A stretch of DNA of 42,089 bases from Pseudomonas sp. (GCF_030696055.1 NZ_JAUYNP010000297.1:1-42089); one strand, 5' to 3'; positions 25,188 through 34,272 are shown, counted from the stretch's first letter. Notes: generated by a model not told the origin, from the letters alone. Made by a program: numbers and translations.

Positions 25188-28141
25188 CAGCTCGTCAGGC
25201 CTGCCTTGGCCAATACGGCTGCCTCGTCAACCTCATCTATCTGTTCTCTGCCCAGAAACCGCTCGGCATACTCGCGGTAGATCTGCCTGCGCACGAATAA
25301 ACCGAACAGCGGCGCATCTATGTGCACGCCCCGGCACATGCCGGCCATGATATTCAGCGACTCGGAGAGCAGTTTGCCTTTCTTGTAGGGGCGATCCACC
25401 GCCGTCAGCGCCTCGAAAATATCGGCAATCGCCATCATCCGCGCCGGCAGGCTCATCTGCTCGCGGCGCAGGCGCTTCGGGTAACCGCTGCCGTCCAATT
25501 TCTCGTGATGACCGCCGGCTATCTCGGCGACATTCTGCAGATGCGGCGGGAAGGGCAGGCGGTCGAGCATCAGGATGGTTTGTACTATGTGGTGGTTGAT
25601 GATATGGCGCTCTTCGCTCGTCAGGGTGCCGCGGGTGACGCTGAGGTTGTACAACTCGCCGCGATTGAACTTGTGCTGCGGCACCTGGAGTTTGAAGCCC
25701 AGGGGGTTATCGTCCGGGATGATCTCGGCGGCCGGCCGCTCGATCAGGTGCTCGGGCTTGTCGGCCAATAAGCGTTCTACGACGGGTAGCGCGGCGGGCG
25801 GGTTGCGTTCCTGGCGTTGGCCTTCTTCCCAGGACACCCCCTGGCGGTCATCCAGGGTGCGCAGCCAGGTGCGCGCGCCGATCTGTTGCAGGCGTTGCAG
25901 GTCGGCTTCGGCCATGGCTTCGCCGCCCAGATTGCTGCGCGCGACAAAGGCGAATTCCTCATCCAGTGCGGTCAGCAGCTCATCGCGCAGGTCGGCCAGT
26001 TGCGCGGCAGCGCCGCCTTGGGCACAGCCTTGCCAGTAGTCGATCCAGGCGTCGCGCTTGAGCACCTCGAAGCGCATGCGCACTTCATGGATGCGGTCAT
26101 ACAGGGTCTCCAGCTTGGTCGACTTGTCCACCACGTACTCCGGGGTGGTGACCTTGCCGCAGTCATGCAGCCAGGCGGCGATATGCAGGGCTTCCCAGTC
26201 TTCGTCGCTGGGCCGGTAGTCGCTGAACGGCGGTTCGTCGCTGGCGGCGGCCGCGCGGGCGAGCATCAGGGTGATTTCCGGCACGCGTTGGCAATGCCCG
26301 CCGGTGTAAGGGCTCTTGGCGTCGATGGCGCCGGCGATCAGCTGGATAAAGGCATCCAGCAGTTGCTTCTGGCGTTCCAGCAGGCGCTGGCTCTCGATGC
26401 ACAGGGCCGCGACCCCGGACACCGCTTCGACGAAGGCGATGCGCTCGGGGCGCAGCATGGCCCGGTCCGACTCCTCGCCCTGGTCGCGATGCAGCAACAG
26501 CAGCACGCCCAGGGTGTCGCCCTGGCGGTTATGCAGCCCGGTGGCGACCAGGTGCACGCGCGGGCTGTCGAGGGCCAGCAGCAGACTCTGCAAGTCGCCG
26601 GCCTGGTCGAAGCCGATGGAGGTGGCTGTGCTGCCGCCGCCACTGGCCGGCTGGCGCAGCCAGTCGGGTATCTGCTTGTCACCGAGGTCGTAGTCGGCCA
26701 GACCATGCTTGCCCAGGCTGTGCGGTTGCCCATGGATAATCAGGCCGTGGGGTTCCAGCTGGCCATTGTCGCTCAGGTAGATCAGGCCGCCATGGGCTTC
26801 GCTGATTTCCATGGTTTCTTCCAGCACGCGCTTGAGCAGCGCGTCGAAGCGGGTCTGTGCGGAGAGGCTGGCGGCGATTTCCAGGAAACTGGCAATGGTC
26901 TCTTTCATATGGCCCATGGACACGGCCAGTTGATCGACCTCCAGCACCGGCGAGTGCCAGCTGGCCGGATAGCTGAAGTCGAAGCGGCGGATCGCCTCGG
27001 CTTCCAGCACCAGGGCGCGCAGGGGTCTGGCGATAATTCTGGAGCTGAGCCAACCCAGGGGCAGGCACAGCAGCAGGGTGGTCAGGGTCACCAGCGCGCC
27101 TTGCCAGCGGATACGATAGGCGTCGGCCAGCAGCTCGTCTTCCGGCACCAGCAAGGCCAGGTGCAGGCCCTGGGGGCCGCCTTCCTGCATATGGCTGCGC
27201 GACACCACCCAGCGTCTTTTCTGCAGTTCCAGTACCTCCTCCTGCGGGGCATCCAGGCCGTTGGCGAGCAGGGCGGCAAAGGTCGGGCTGAGAGCGCTGA
27301 CCGGGGTCAGCTGGGGCGTGCCATCGATCCTCACCAGGCGGTCAGTGCCCGGGTAGGCCACGGCATTGCCCTGGGGATCGAACAGGATCACCTCGGTGGC
27401 GGCCGTGACCTTGTGCTTGGCCAGGGTGTCGGACAGATCCGCCAGGGTCAGGTCGGCTCCCAGCACCGTGGTCGGCCCGGCTCGTCTGGCCAAGGTGGTG
27501 CCAACTTCGGCGGTGGAAAAGAACACATAGGGCGCGGTGGTGATCTGTCCGCCATCGGCGCGGGCACTGCTGTACCAGCTGCGCTGGCGCGGGTCGTAAT
27601 CTTCCTGGAGGCGCTGGCGCCGGCTGAGCAGGTTCAGGGCGTCATCGTAGAACAGGTAGTTGGCGTCGATGCCGGTGCCGGTGCCGCTGCGATCGATCGA
27701 CCAGACCTGATAGGCGGCCTTAGGCGGGGCATCGAAGCGCTGTATGAGCATGTCGCTGCGCAGCGGTCGCACCATAAAGAAGTCGCCATCCGCATAGCCC
27801 AGGTACAGCGACGCCAGCTTGGGGTTATCGCGCAGGGCCTGGGCCATGGGCTGGAGCAAGGCCAGACGCGCTTTCAGGTCAGTCGCTTGGGTGGCCTCAT
27901 GCAGGGCCAGCAGGCTGAGCAGATGGCGGATCGGCTGATAGGTGTGCACCAGGTCTTGCTGCACTTCATGCTTGATGCGTTGGAACAGCGTGCTGCTGCT
28001 GGACAGGATGATCTGGGTGGTTTGCTTGTAGTTGAAGACGCCGAGGGCGATGCCGGTGAGCAGGAGCAGCAGGGTGAACAGTGCACTGATATGGATATGC
28101 AGCGGAACACGGCGCTCGCGTGCGCGGACTTTTTCGGGCAT
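25187..28141 (-). CDS. Membrane HD-GYP c-di-GMP phosphodiesterase with Cache and GAF domains
   Basis: About 984 residues. Membrane helix 1 (~18-38) leads to a periplasmic double-Cache sensor (~50-340), helix 2 (~350-375), a HAMP-like linker, a GAF domain (~430-600) and the HD-GYP domain (~610-970). Catalytic marks are intact: WLHDCGK near 658, HHEKLDGSGYP near 877, then MMAIADIFEALTAVDRPYKK. About 220 residues separate the HD and HHE motifs, far more than in compact HD-GYP domains, so there is an inserted segment. It should hydrolyse c-di-GMP in response to a periplasmic ligand. ATG 28141 has AAGGAG 8 bases upstream; earlier in-frame starts (28195) lack one. Both ends are flanked by MITE-like elements. 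Confidence 0.92.
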   Translation of the reverse strand: MPEKVRARERRVPLHIHISALFTLLLLLTGIALGVFNYKQTTQIILSSSSTLFQRIKHEVQQDLVHTYQPIRHLLSLLALHEATQATDLKARLALLQPMAQALRDNPKLASLYLGYADGDFFMVRPLRSDMLIQRFDAPPKAAYQVWSIDRSGTGTGIDANYLFYDDALNLLSRRQRLQEDYDPRQRSWYSSARADGGQITTAPYVFFSTAEVGTTLARRAGPTTVLGADLTLADLSDTLAKHKVTAATEVILFDPQGNAVAYPGTDRLVRIDGTPQLTPVSALSPTFAALLANGLDAPQEEVLELQKRRWVVSRSHMQEGGPQGLHLALLVPEDELLADAYRIRWQGALVTLTTLLLCLPLGWLSSRIIARPLRALVLEAEAIRRFDFSYPASWHSPVLEVDQLAVSMGHMKETIASFLEIAASLSAQTRFDALLKRVLEETMEISEAHGGLIYLSDNGQLEPHGLIIHGQPHSLGKHGLADYDLGDKQIPDWLRQPASGGGSTATSIGFDQAGDLQSLLLALDSPRVHLVATGLHNRQGDTLGVLLLLHRDQGEESDRAMLRPERIAFVEAVSGVAALCIESQRLLERQKQLLDAFIQLIAGAIDAKSPYTGGHCQRVPEITLMLARAAAASDEPPFSDYRPSDEDWEALHIAAWLHDCGKVTTPEYVVDKSTKLETLYDRIHEVRMRFEVLKRDAWIDYWQGCAQGGAAAQLADLRDELLTALDEEFAFVARSNLGGEAMAEADLQRLQQIGARTWLRTLDDRQGVSWEEGQRQERNPPAALPVVERLLADKPEHLIERPAAEIIPDDNPLGFKLQVPQHKFNRGELYNLSVTRGTLTSEERHIINHHIVQTILMLDRLPFPPHLQNVAEIAGGHHEKLDGSGYPKRLRREQMSLPARMMAIADIFEALTAVDRPYKKGKLLSESLNIMAGMCRGVHIDAPLFGLFVRRQIYREYAERFLGREQIDEVDEAAVLAKAGLTS

Positions 28142-28273
28142 ACGCCTCACTCCTTGATCTTGCAGCTCTTCGCTGCAAAGCATGCAGCCAAGCATAGTGA
28201 AGGGGCGGCAGCTTGCCGGCTAAAAGTGCCGGCACAGGTCCTTTTATTATTGCCAGCTGTTCTAAGCAACTCC

Positions 28274-28503
28274 CTCAGAATCTGTTTCGGATCTCGCGAG
28301 CTAGAGCAAGACAAGGCGCTACGTAGTAACAGCCGAAGGCTGGTCAAAACGCCGAGGGAGCGGAGTTTACGGGTTGTAAATGAGCATGACTCGTTTCACT
28401 CGCCCTTCGGGTCGCGCTAAAGCGCGTTAGCCGCAAGCGGCTTGCCGAGGCTGTTTTTAACGCAGTATCGCCGACGCGCAGCAGATCCGAGACAGGTTCT
28501 CAG
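28274..28503. mobile_element. MITE-like palindromic element B (230 bp), related to element A
   Basis: Imperfect 21-bp terminal repeats: CTCAGAATCTGTTTCGGATC (from 28274) against the complement of 28483-28503, matching at about 18 of 21 bases. Inside, 28359-28387 and 28447-28476 match inverted blocks of element A at 27/29 and 26/30 positions by eye. Between these blocks element B has an extra stretch of three small hairpins (28403-28411, 28414-28425, 28430-28441) absent from A. It lies upstream of the HD-GYP gene, and its right terminal repeat contains the stop codon of the FUSC gene. No coding capacity. Confidence 0.65.
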
Positions 28504-29564
28504 GGCTGCGTCTGCTTGGTCGCTGTGCGTTGGCTGCGGCTGAGCAACAGCTGGCGCAGGCCATGGATCAGCAGGGCGACCAGCAGCGCCAGCACCACGC
28601 CGAACAGCGCATTGAGCAGGCGCCCCTGGGCCAGCTGCCAGTCCTGCGCCAGGCTTTCCGCCAGCAGCACGAAGCACAGGCTGGTCTGCAGCACGAACAA
28701 ACCGTAGTGGTTGGCCTGTACGGCGCGGCTGAGGAAGATCAGCGGCAGCAGGGTGGCGACCATCAAGGCCGGGTTCTGCAGGCTGTGGCCAAGCAGGACC
28801 AACAGACCGGCTGCGGCTACGCTGGCCAGCACCGATTGCAGGGCGCGCACCAGGCTGCCCTGGAAATCCAGCTGCAGGGTACTGACCACTATCAGGGTCA
28901 GCCAGTAACCGCGCTGCAACTCCGCCAGGTTGACCAGCAAACCGGCCAGGGCGAAGGCCAGGGTGCAGCCGAAGGCGTGCAGCCGCCATTGCTGTTGCGG
29001 CAGGCGCTTGGCGTGGCGCTTGAGCACCTTGCAGATGCTGATAAAACGCGGCATATAGGGCCACATGCGCAGGCCATGCAGGCCGCGCAGGCCGAAGGCC
29101 AGCAGCATCACCCAGAGGCCGCCGAGGATAAACAGCATGGCGATGGCGTAGGGGTTGTTCAGGTTGCCCAGGCCGTATTGGCCCTGGCCCAGGCACAGGC
29201 AGATGGCCAGGCCTATGCCCAGCTTGCCGGCTTCGCTGCCGAAGCGTTGTAGCCAGGCGAGCAGGAAGCCGAAGGCGGCGAATAGCCAGAAGCTGCTCAG
29301 CGGCTGGCTGGCCGCCCAGAAGCCCAGCCCGGCGCTGCAGGCCCCCAGCCCACAGAGCAGCAACATGCGTAGCATGCCCAGGCGCTGCAGCGGGTTGGCC
29401 TGGGCGGCCTGGTAGGCGCCGGCCGAGGCCCAGAGAAAGCCCGGGTGACCGCTGAACAGGCCGAGCAGCAGCGGCAAGGCGCAGCCCAGGCCGGCGACTA
29501 TGGCCGGGCCCCAGGCGGGTGGCCCGGCATGCCAGCTAAAGGCTTGTTTGAGCGCTGTCTTCAT
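28500..29564 (-). CDS. FUSC family inner-membrane protein
   Basis: 354 residues with two clusters of membrane helices (~20-165 and ~195-340) separated by a basic cytoplasmic stretch (ISICKVLKRHAKRLPQQQWR). The second cluster begins LHAFGCTLAFALAGLLVNLA and continues RGYWLTLIVVSTLQLDFQGS, the FUSC/YccS/aromatic-acid exporter motif (YW.......LQ). It lacks the long C-terminal domain of full exporters, so it is a short member. The substrate is unknown. It starts 3 bases after the dgt stop, so the two are co-transcribed. The TGA stop lies in the terminal repeat of element B. Confidence 0.82.
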   Translation of the reverse strand: MKTALKQAFSWHAGPPAWGPAIVAGLGCALPLLLGLFSGHPGFLWASAGAYQAAQANPLQRLGMLRMLLLCGLGACSAGLGFWAASQPLSSFWLFAAFGFLLAWLQRFGSEAGKLGIGLAICLCLGQGQYGLGNLNNPYAIAMLFILGGLWVMLLAFGLRGLHGLRMWPYMPRFISICKVLKRHAKRLPQQQWRLHAFGCTLAFALAGLLVNLAELQRGYWLTLIVVSTLQLDFQGSLVRALQSVLASVAAAGLLVLLGHSLQNPALMVATLLPLIFLSRAVQANHYGLFVLQTSLCFVLLAESLAQDWQLAQGRLLNALFGVVLALLVALLIHGLRQLLLSRSQRTATKQTQP

Positions 29565-29567
29565 CGC

Positions 29568-30899
29568 TTACACCGGGCTCGAGCGGCCGGTCATTTCCCG
29601 GGCCATCTCAGTAGCGTAGCTGTCGGTCATGCCGGCGATAAAGTCGATCATGCGCAGGAAGGACTTGTACAGCGGCCAGTCCGGATCGGGGGCGTTGTTG
29701 CCGAGCAGGTCGAGGATGCGCCTGTGCTTGAACGACGGCGTGCGCCCGCCATATTGCTCCAGGGCGGCGCCGCAGAAGGCGTTGAGGAGAATCTCCAGGG
29801 TGGTGTAGGCGCCGATCTCGTGCAGGGTCTTGCGCTTGTCCTGGAAGATTTTCTGCCGCGCCATGTCCTTGGCGCTTTGCACGCAGCGCTTGGCGGTGCC
29901 GTGCATATGCTCGACCAGATCGCCCTGCAGAGTGCCTTTGAGCAGCGCCTGCTGTTGCTCGACAAAGGCATGGGCGGCGGCGTTGGTCAGGTGCTCGATG
30001 GCCTTGCCGCGCAGGATCGCCAGCTTGCGCCGCTTGGAGTCGTCCGGGCCGAGCTGGCGGTAGGTTTCCGGCAGGTCGTCGCCGACCAGGTCGAGCAGCA
30101 GCGCCTCGACTTCGCGGTAGTCGAGCAGCTCCATTTCCAGGCCGTCTTCCAGGTCGATCAGGCCGTAGCAGATGTCGTCCGCGGCCTCCATCAGGTACAC
30201 CAGCGGATGGCGCGCCCAGCGCTGTTCTTCCAGTTGCGGCAGGCCCAGTTTGCCGGCGATCTGCTCGAGCAGCGGCAGCTCGCTCTGGTAGCAGCCGAAC
30301 TTGTGCTTCTTGTAGCCTTGGGCCTCGGCATGGCGGGCGGTCCAGGGGTATTTCAGGTAGGTGCCCAGAGTGGCGTAGGTCAAGCGGGTGCCGCCATCGA
30401 ACTGGTGGTATTCCAGCTGGGTGAGCACGCGAAAGCCCTGGGCGTTGCCCTCGAAACTGAGAAAGTCGCCGCGCTCGGCCTCGCTCATCGAATCCAGCCA
30501 GCCGCGCCCGTCGGCCTGTTGGAACCAGTGGCGAATGGCATCTTCGCCCGAGTGGCCGAAGGGCGGGTTGCCGATGTCATGGGCCAGGCAGGCCGATTGC
30601 ACGACCATGCCCAGGTCGCTCGGCGCGCACCATTCGGGCAGCTCGTCGCGGATCATCTCGCCGACACGCATGCCCAGGGAGCGGCCGACGCAGCTGACCT
30701 CCAGGGAGTGGGTCAGGCGGGTGTGGATATGGTCGTTGCTCGACACCGGGTGCACCTGGGTCTTGCGCCCCAAACGGCGAAAGGCCCCGGAGAAGATGAT
30801 GCGGTCGTGGTCTTTGTGAAAGGGCGTGCGGCCCAACTCATCGACGCTGTGGGTCGGTTTGCCGAGTCGTTCGCGGTTGAGCAGGGTTTGCCAATCCAA
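29568..30899 (-). CDS. dgt: Deoxyguanosinetriphosphate triphosphohydrolase (dGTPase)
   Basis: 443 residues. The HD-domain metal ligands are visible: [14 protein letters not shown] (His), [16 protein letters not shown] (His-Asp) and a later Asp in [20 protein letters not shown]. The N-terminal [20 protein letters not shown] is the family signature. It splits dGTP (and related dNTPs) into deoxynucleoside and triphosphate, shaping nucleotide pools. Start is TTG 30899 with GAGGA at about 7 bases, as no ATG fits the conserved MDWQTLL start. Upstream 30900-31233 is non-coding. Confidence 0.95.
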   Translation of the reverse strand: MDWQTLLNRERLGKPTHSVDELGRTPFHKDHDRIIFSGAFRRLGRKTQVHPVSSNDHIHTRLTHSLEVSCVGRSLGMRVGEMIRDELPEWCAPSDLGMVVQSACLAHDIGNPPFGHSGEDAIRHWFQQADGRGWLDSMSEAERGDFLSFEGNAQGFRVLTQLEYHQFDGGTRLTYATLGTYLKYPWTARHAEAQGYKKHKFGCYQSELPLLEQIAGKLGLPQLEEQRWARHPLVYLMEAADDICYGLIDLEDGLEMELLDYREVEALLLDLVGDDLPETYRQLGPDDSKRRKLAILRGKAIEHLTNAAAHAFVEQQQALLKGTLQGDLVEHMHGTAKRCVQSAKDMARQKIFQDKRKTLHEIGAYTTLEILLNAFCGAALEQYGGRTPSFKHRRILDLLGNNAPDPDWPLYKSFLRMIDFIAGMTDSYATEMAREMTGRSSPV

Positions 30900-31233
30900 A
30901 GCAGGTCCTCGCCGTCAGGTGGCTTATTGCTGGCTAGCTTCGGGGTTCTGGCGTCTGGCTGCAAGCCTGCAGACGTTGCTGCGCCATCGGCTCTGGTTGG
31001 CCGGCACTGCCTTGTCGACGGCTCAATCGAGTCGCGGGTGGCGAGCGGCGTTTAGCGTTGCTAAGGTCACACCCAGGTGCGAGTGGCGGCATCCCGCCAG
31101 TACTGGGCTGGTTTCGCGGGGTTGCGTGGCTCATCCCTAAGCACCCCCCAACAGGAGCGCAGCCGCTAAAAGCAGGCCGGTGAGCTCGATGTTAGGCGCT
31201 AGATAAAGCGGTTTTCTCGCAACAGGAGGCTGT
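30900..31233. other. Non-coding gap between divergent dgt and doxX-like genes
   Basis: A 334-base GC-rich stretch holding the promoters of two divergent genes. I see no convincing -10/-35 pair, no hairpin followed by a T-run, no tRNA-like fold and no credible short frame. AGGAGG at 31224-31229 belongs to the doxX-like gene. Confidence 0.4.
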
Positions 31234-31611
31234 ATGAATAATGCAATCGTCTTGGTCGCACGGCTGCTCCTCGGCCATATTTTTCTGCTGGCTGGGTTGG
31301 GCAAGATCACCGGCTACGCCGGCACGCAGGGCTATATGGAGAGCATGGGCGTACCCGGGGTGCTGTTGCCGTTGGTGATAGCGCTGGAAATTGGCGGCAG
31401 CCTTGCCGTGATCCTTGGCTTCCTTACCCGCTGGGCCGCTCTGTTACTGAGCGGATTCTGTCTGGTGGCGGCGCTGATCTTCCACCGCAATTTCAGCGAT
31501 CAAATGCAGATGATCATGTTTATGAAAAACTTCGCCATAGCCGGCGGTTTTCTTCTGCTCTATGTGCAAGGGGCTGGTGCATACAGCATCGATGCCAAGC
31601 GCGCCGGGTAA
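31234..31611 (+). CDS. DoxX family membrane protein
   Basis: 125 residues with four membrane helices. DoxX family marks are ARLLLGHIFLLAGLGKITGY at the N-terminus (the G-KI motif), LPLVIALEIGGSLAVILGFL in helix 2 and a C-terminal pair with FMKNFAIAGGFLLLYVQG. The family includes quinol oxidase subunit-like and redox-associated proteins; the role is not known here. ATG 31234 has a perfect AGGAGG 4 bases upstream. No obvious partner gene is adjacent. Confidence 0.88.
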   Translation: MNNAIVLVARLLLGHIFLLAGLGKITGYAGTQGYMESMGVPGVLLPLVIALEIGGSLAVILGFLTRWAALLLSGFCLVAALIFHRNFSDQMQMIMFMKNFAIAGGFLLLYVQGAGAYSIDAKRAG

Positions 31612-31658
31612 CAGGCGCGAGCCGACGCCGAATGCGTAGGCGAGGTGACTTGGGATGC

Positions 31659-31677
31659 GGGGACGGATTTATTTTCC
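31659..31677 (+). repeat. Repeat half-motif GGGGACGGATTTATTTTCC
   Basis: An AT-containing motif in a very GC-rich gap, close to the GGGGACAGATTTATTTTC sequence I know from many bacterial intergenic repeats, usually as inverted pairs. Only one half is present here, 96 bases before the UMF1-like transporter start. Identity is from memory. Confidence 0.3.
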
Positions 31678-31772
31678 AAGCAGGTCCAGGGTGGGCCGTA
31701 GCTGAACGATCAATCCGCCCGCCGGCCCTCGCCGCGGCGCCTTTTTGCCTCCCTTGCCGCTAAGGAGGTCCC

Positions 31773-33068
31773 ATGAGCCAGGCGCTGGCGCCAGGCGTGC
31801 GCGGCCGTGAAGCCTGGGCGTGGGCGATGTACGACTTCGCCAACTCCGGTTACACCACCGTGGTCATCACCGCCGTCTTCAACGCCTACTTCGTGGCGCA
31901 GGTCGCGGGCAACCAGCCCTGGGCGTCTTTGGCCTGGACCGGCGCGCTGGGCGTGTCCTACGCGCTGATCATGCTGACGGCTCCGATGCTCGGGGCTTAT
32001 GCCGATGCCCATGGCGCCAAGAAGCGCTTGCTGGTCGCCACCACCCTGGGTTGCGTGGCCGGTACCGCGGCGCTGTCCAGTGTCGGCCCCGGCGACTTGC
32101 TGCTCGGGATGCTGCTGGTGGCACTGTCCAACTTCTTCTTCGGCAGCGGCGAAAACCTCATCGCCGCCTTCCTGCCGGAACTGGCGCCGGCCGATAGCCT
32201 GGGCAAGGTGTCCGGCTGGGGCTGGAGCCTGGGTTATCTGGGCGGGCTGTGCACGCTGGGGCTGTGTCTGGCGTATGTGACCTGGGCCCAGGGCCAAGGG
32301 TTGGCGGCGAGCGAGTTTGTCCCGGTGACCCTGTGGATCACCGCCGCCGTGTTCGCCCTGGCCAGCCTGCCGACCTTTCTGTTCCTGCGCGAGCGGGCGC
32401 CAGCCCAAGGCCACCCGGCCAGCCGCGGCCTGGTCGGCGAGGCGTTCGGCCGCCTGGCCCGGACCATCCGCCAGGCTGGCCACTACCGCGATATGCGCCG
32501 GTTGCTGATCTGCATCCTGTTCTACCAGGCGGGCATCCAGGCGGTGATCACGCTGGCCGCCATCTATGCCCAGCAGGCGATGCATTTCACCACCCAGGAC
32601 ACGCTGCAGCTGATCTTCGTGGTCAACCTCACGGCGGCGGCTGGCGCGTTCGGCTTCGGCTACGTACAGGACCGCATCGGTCACCTGCCGGCGCTCGCCG
32701 CGACGCTGGCGGGCTGGATCCTCATGATCCTGCTGGCCTGGCTCGCCCAGGGGGCGGGGTTGTTCTGGCTGTCGGCCAACCTGGCTGGGCTGTGCCTGGG
32801 CGCGAGCCAGTCGGCCGGGCGCGCAATGGTCGGCCTGTTCAGCCCGGCGGCGCGGCGGGCCGAGTTCTTCGGCCTGTGGGGGTTGGCGGTGAAGCTGTCG
32901 GCGATCCTCGGCCCGATCACCTACGGCCTGGTGTCCTGGCTGAGCGGGGGCGACCACCGCTTGGCGATGCTGATCACCGGCAGCTACTTCGTCGTGGGCT
33001 TGCTGCTGCTGAGCGGGATCGACGTTGCCCGCGGCCGGCGGGCCGCCATGGAGACCGCAGCGGACTGA
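31773..33068 (+). CDS. MFS transporter, Atg22/UMF1 type
   Basis: A 431-residue protein with about 12 membrane helices. The N-terminal AWAMYDFANSGYTTVVITAV and LTAPMLGAYADAHGAKKRLL are the Atg22/UMF1 signature (YDWANS-like motif plus the MFS loop 2-3 D-x3-G-x-K-K/R). The C-terminal half contains FGYVQDRIGHLPAL and SQSAGRAMVGLFSPAARRAE. The substrate is unknown; Atg22 in yeast exports amino acids from vacuoles, but bacterial members are mostly untested. TAAGGAGGT stands 3 bases before ATG 31773. GC content looks clearly higher than the neighbours, and a repeat fragment lies upstream, hinting at separate acquisition. Confidence 0.87.
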   Translation: MSQALAPGVRGREAWAWAMYDFANSGYTTVVITAVFNAYFVAQVAGNQPWASLAWTGALGVSYALIMLTAPMLGAYADAHGAKKRLLVATTLGCVAGTAALSSVGPGDLLLGMLLVALSNFFFGSGENLIAAFLPELAPADSLGKVSGWGWSLGYLGGLCTLGLCLAYVTWAQGQGLAASEFVPVTLWITAAVFALASLPTFLFLRERAPAQGHPASRGLVGEAFGRLARTIRQAGHYRDMRRLLICILFYQAGIQAVITLAAIYAQQAMHFTTQDTLQLIFVVNLTAAAGAFGFGYVQDRIGHLPALAATLAGWILMILLAWLAQGAGLFWLSANLAGLCLGASQSAGRAMVGLFSPAARRAEFFGLWGLAVKLSAILGPITYGLVSWLSGGDHRLAMLITGSYFVVGLLLLSGIDVARGRRAAMETAAD

Positions 33069-33108
33069 GGCCGGCGCCGCGGGGCCAGGCCTGGCAGCAG
33101 ACGCGCCA

Positions 33109-34272
33109 TCACAACCCCGCCGCATCTATATCCATCAGCAATAGCCGCTTGCCGTTGTCGATAAATTGCCCGGCGGTCAGGCAGTACTGGTTGGTGGTGG
33201 CGTCGCGGTAGGTGTTGGAGAGGATCAGTCGGCGCTCATCCCAGCCTTCGGCGAGCAGCTGGTAGAAGTAGGGCCGCCATGACCAGTTATGCCCGATATA
33301 CCGGGAGTCGCTGTGCCAGCTGTCGTCGCGGCGTTCTAGGTTGGCGCTGAGCTGGGTGCCGTGGCGGTCGCATTGGTAGATGCGCAGCAGCCAGGGCGCG
33401 GCATGCGGCAGTGGCAGTTGGCTGACTGGTGAGCCGGCCTCGACCCAGTGTTTAAAGCTGTTCATCAGCTCGCCGAGTTGCTGGCGCAGGTTCATCAAGC
33501 GGGCGCGTTCGGCGAGTTTCTGCTGAACATAGTGGTCGCGCAGTTGGGCGAAGCGTTGGACGAAGGCAGCGCTGTCGAAGAACTCCTGCTCGGGTCTGGC
33601 GAACAGATAACCCTGCACGTAGCGCGCGCCGCACTCCAGGGCGAAGTCCAGTTCGGCTTCGGTTTCCACCCCTTCGGCGATGATCCAGCAACCGGTCTTT
33701 TCCGCCATCTGCGCCAGGGCCTTGACCACTTCGCTGCTCGGCCCGCCCCGGGCGGCCTGCTGGAACAGGCGCATGTCCAGCTTGAGGATGTCCGGCTGCA
33801 GCGCCAGCACCCGATCGAGCTGGGAATAACCGGCGCCAAAGTCATCGATGGCGATGCGCGCGCCGGCTTCGCGATAACGCTCGACCACCCGCGGCAAGCG
33901 CAGGGTGGCGCCGCCCAGTTCGGTGATTTCAAAGACGATACGCGTCGGGTCTATGCCGCTGCGCTGCAACTGTTTGAGGCTGGGCAGGGGTTGTTCGGGG
34001 CGTAGCCGGCTGATCCAGCGCGGTGAGATATTCAGGCTGAGAAACCAGTCCGGCGGGGCTTGGTGAAAGCGCGCCAGGGCTTGCTCGCGCACCGCGCGGT
34101 CGAGGCGGCGCAAGGCGGCCGGCGGGGTCTTAGGGTCGCTGAACAGCGGGCCGGCGGAATGCAGGCGGCCATCCGCGTCGCGCAAGCGGGCCAGCGCCTC
34201 GACACCGGCGATGCGGCCGGTGGCGGTGTCGATAAAGGGTTGAAAGACAGCGAGGGGTTGACCGTCGAACAC
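33109..34272 (-). CDS. EAL-domain c-di-GMP phosphodiesterase with YkuI-like C-terminal domain
   Basis: 387 residues. The EAL domain (~1-245) keeps its catalytic set: VEALAR (the EAL Glu), LSLNIS, FEITE, IDDFGAGYS, LKLDM, AEGVETEAEL and YVQGYLFARP. A helical linker leads to a C-terminal PAS/Cache-like segment (~295-387) with WLLRIYQCDRHGTQLSANLE, IGHNWSWRPYFYQLLAEG and LTAGQFIDNGKRLLLMD, as in YkuI-C domains. No membrane helix is present, so it is a cytoplasmic enzyme with its sensor after the catalytic part. GTG 34272 has AAGGA 8 bases upstream. It should cleave c-di-GMP to pGpG. Confidence 0.9.
   Translation of the reverse strand: MFDGQPLAVFQPFIDTATGRIAGVEALARLRDADGRLHSAGPLFSDPKTPPAALRRLDRAVREQALARFHQAPPDWFLSLNISPRWISRLRPEQPLPSLKQLQRSGIDPTRIVFEITELGGATLRLPRVVERYREAGARIAIDDFGAGYSQLDRVLALQPDILKLDMRLFQQAARGGPSSEVVKALAQMAEKTGCWIIAEGVETEAELDFALECGARYVQGYLFARPEQEFFDSAAFVQRFAQLRDHYVQQKLAERARLMNLRQQLGELMNSFKHWVEAGSPVSQLPLPHAAPWLLRIYQCDRHGTQLSANLERRDDSWHSDSRYIGHNWSWRPYFYQLLAEGWDERRLILSNTYRDATTNQYCLTAGQFIDNGKRLLLMDIDAAGL

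Noticed and set aside
25817..28420. 867-codon open frame on the + strand opposite the HD-GYP gene
   Set aside because: It is antisense to a gene with clear Cache, GAF and HD-GYP motifs. Its translation is His/Gln/Gly/Ala-rich with no domain, as expected from high-GC codon bias.
29445..31055. 536-codon open frame opposite dgt
   Set aside because: Antisense shadow of dgt and FUSC; no ribosome-binding site and no recognisable motif.
31710..33125. 471-codon open frame opposite the UMF1-like transporter
   Set aside because: Low-complexity Gln/Arg/His-rich antisense product; the + strand frame has a perfect ribosome-binding site and membrane helices.
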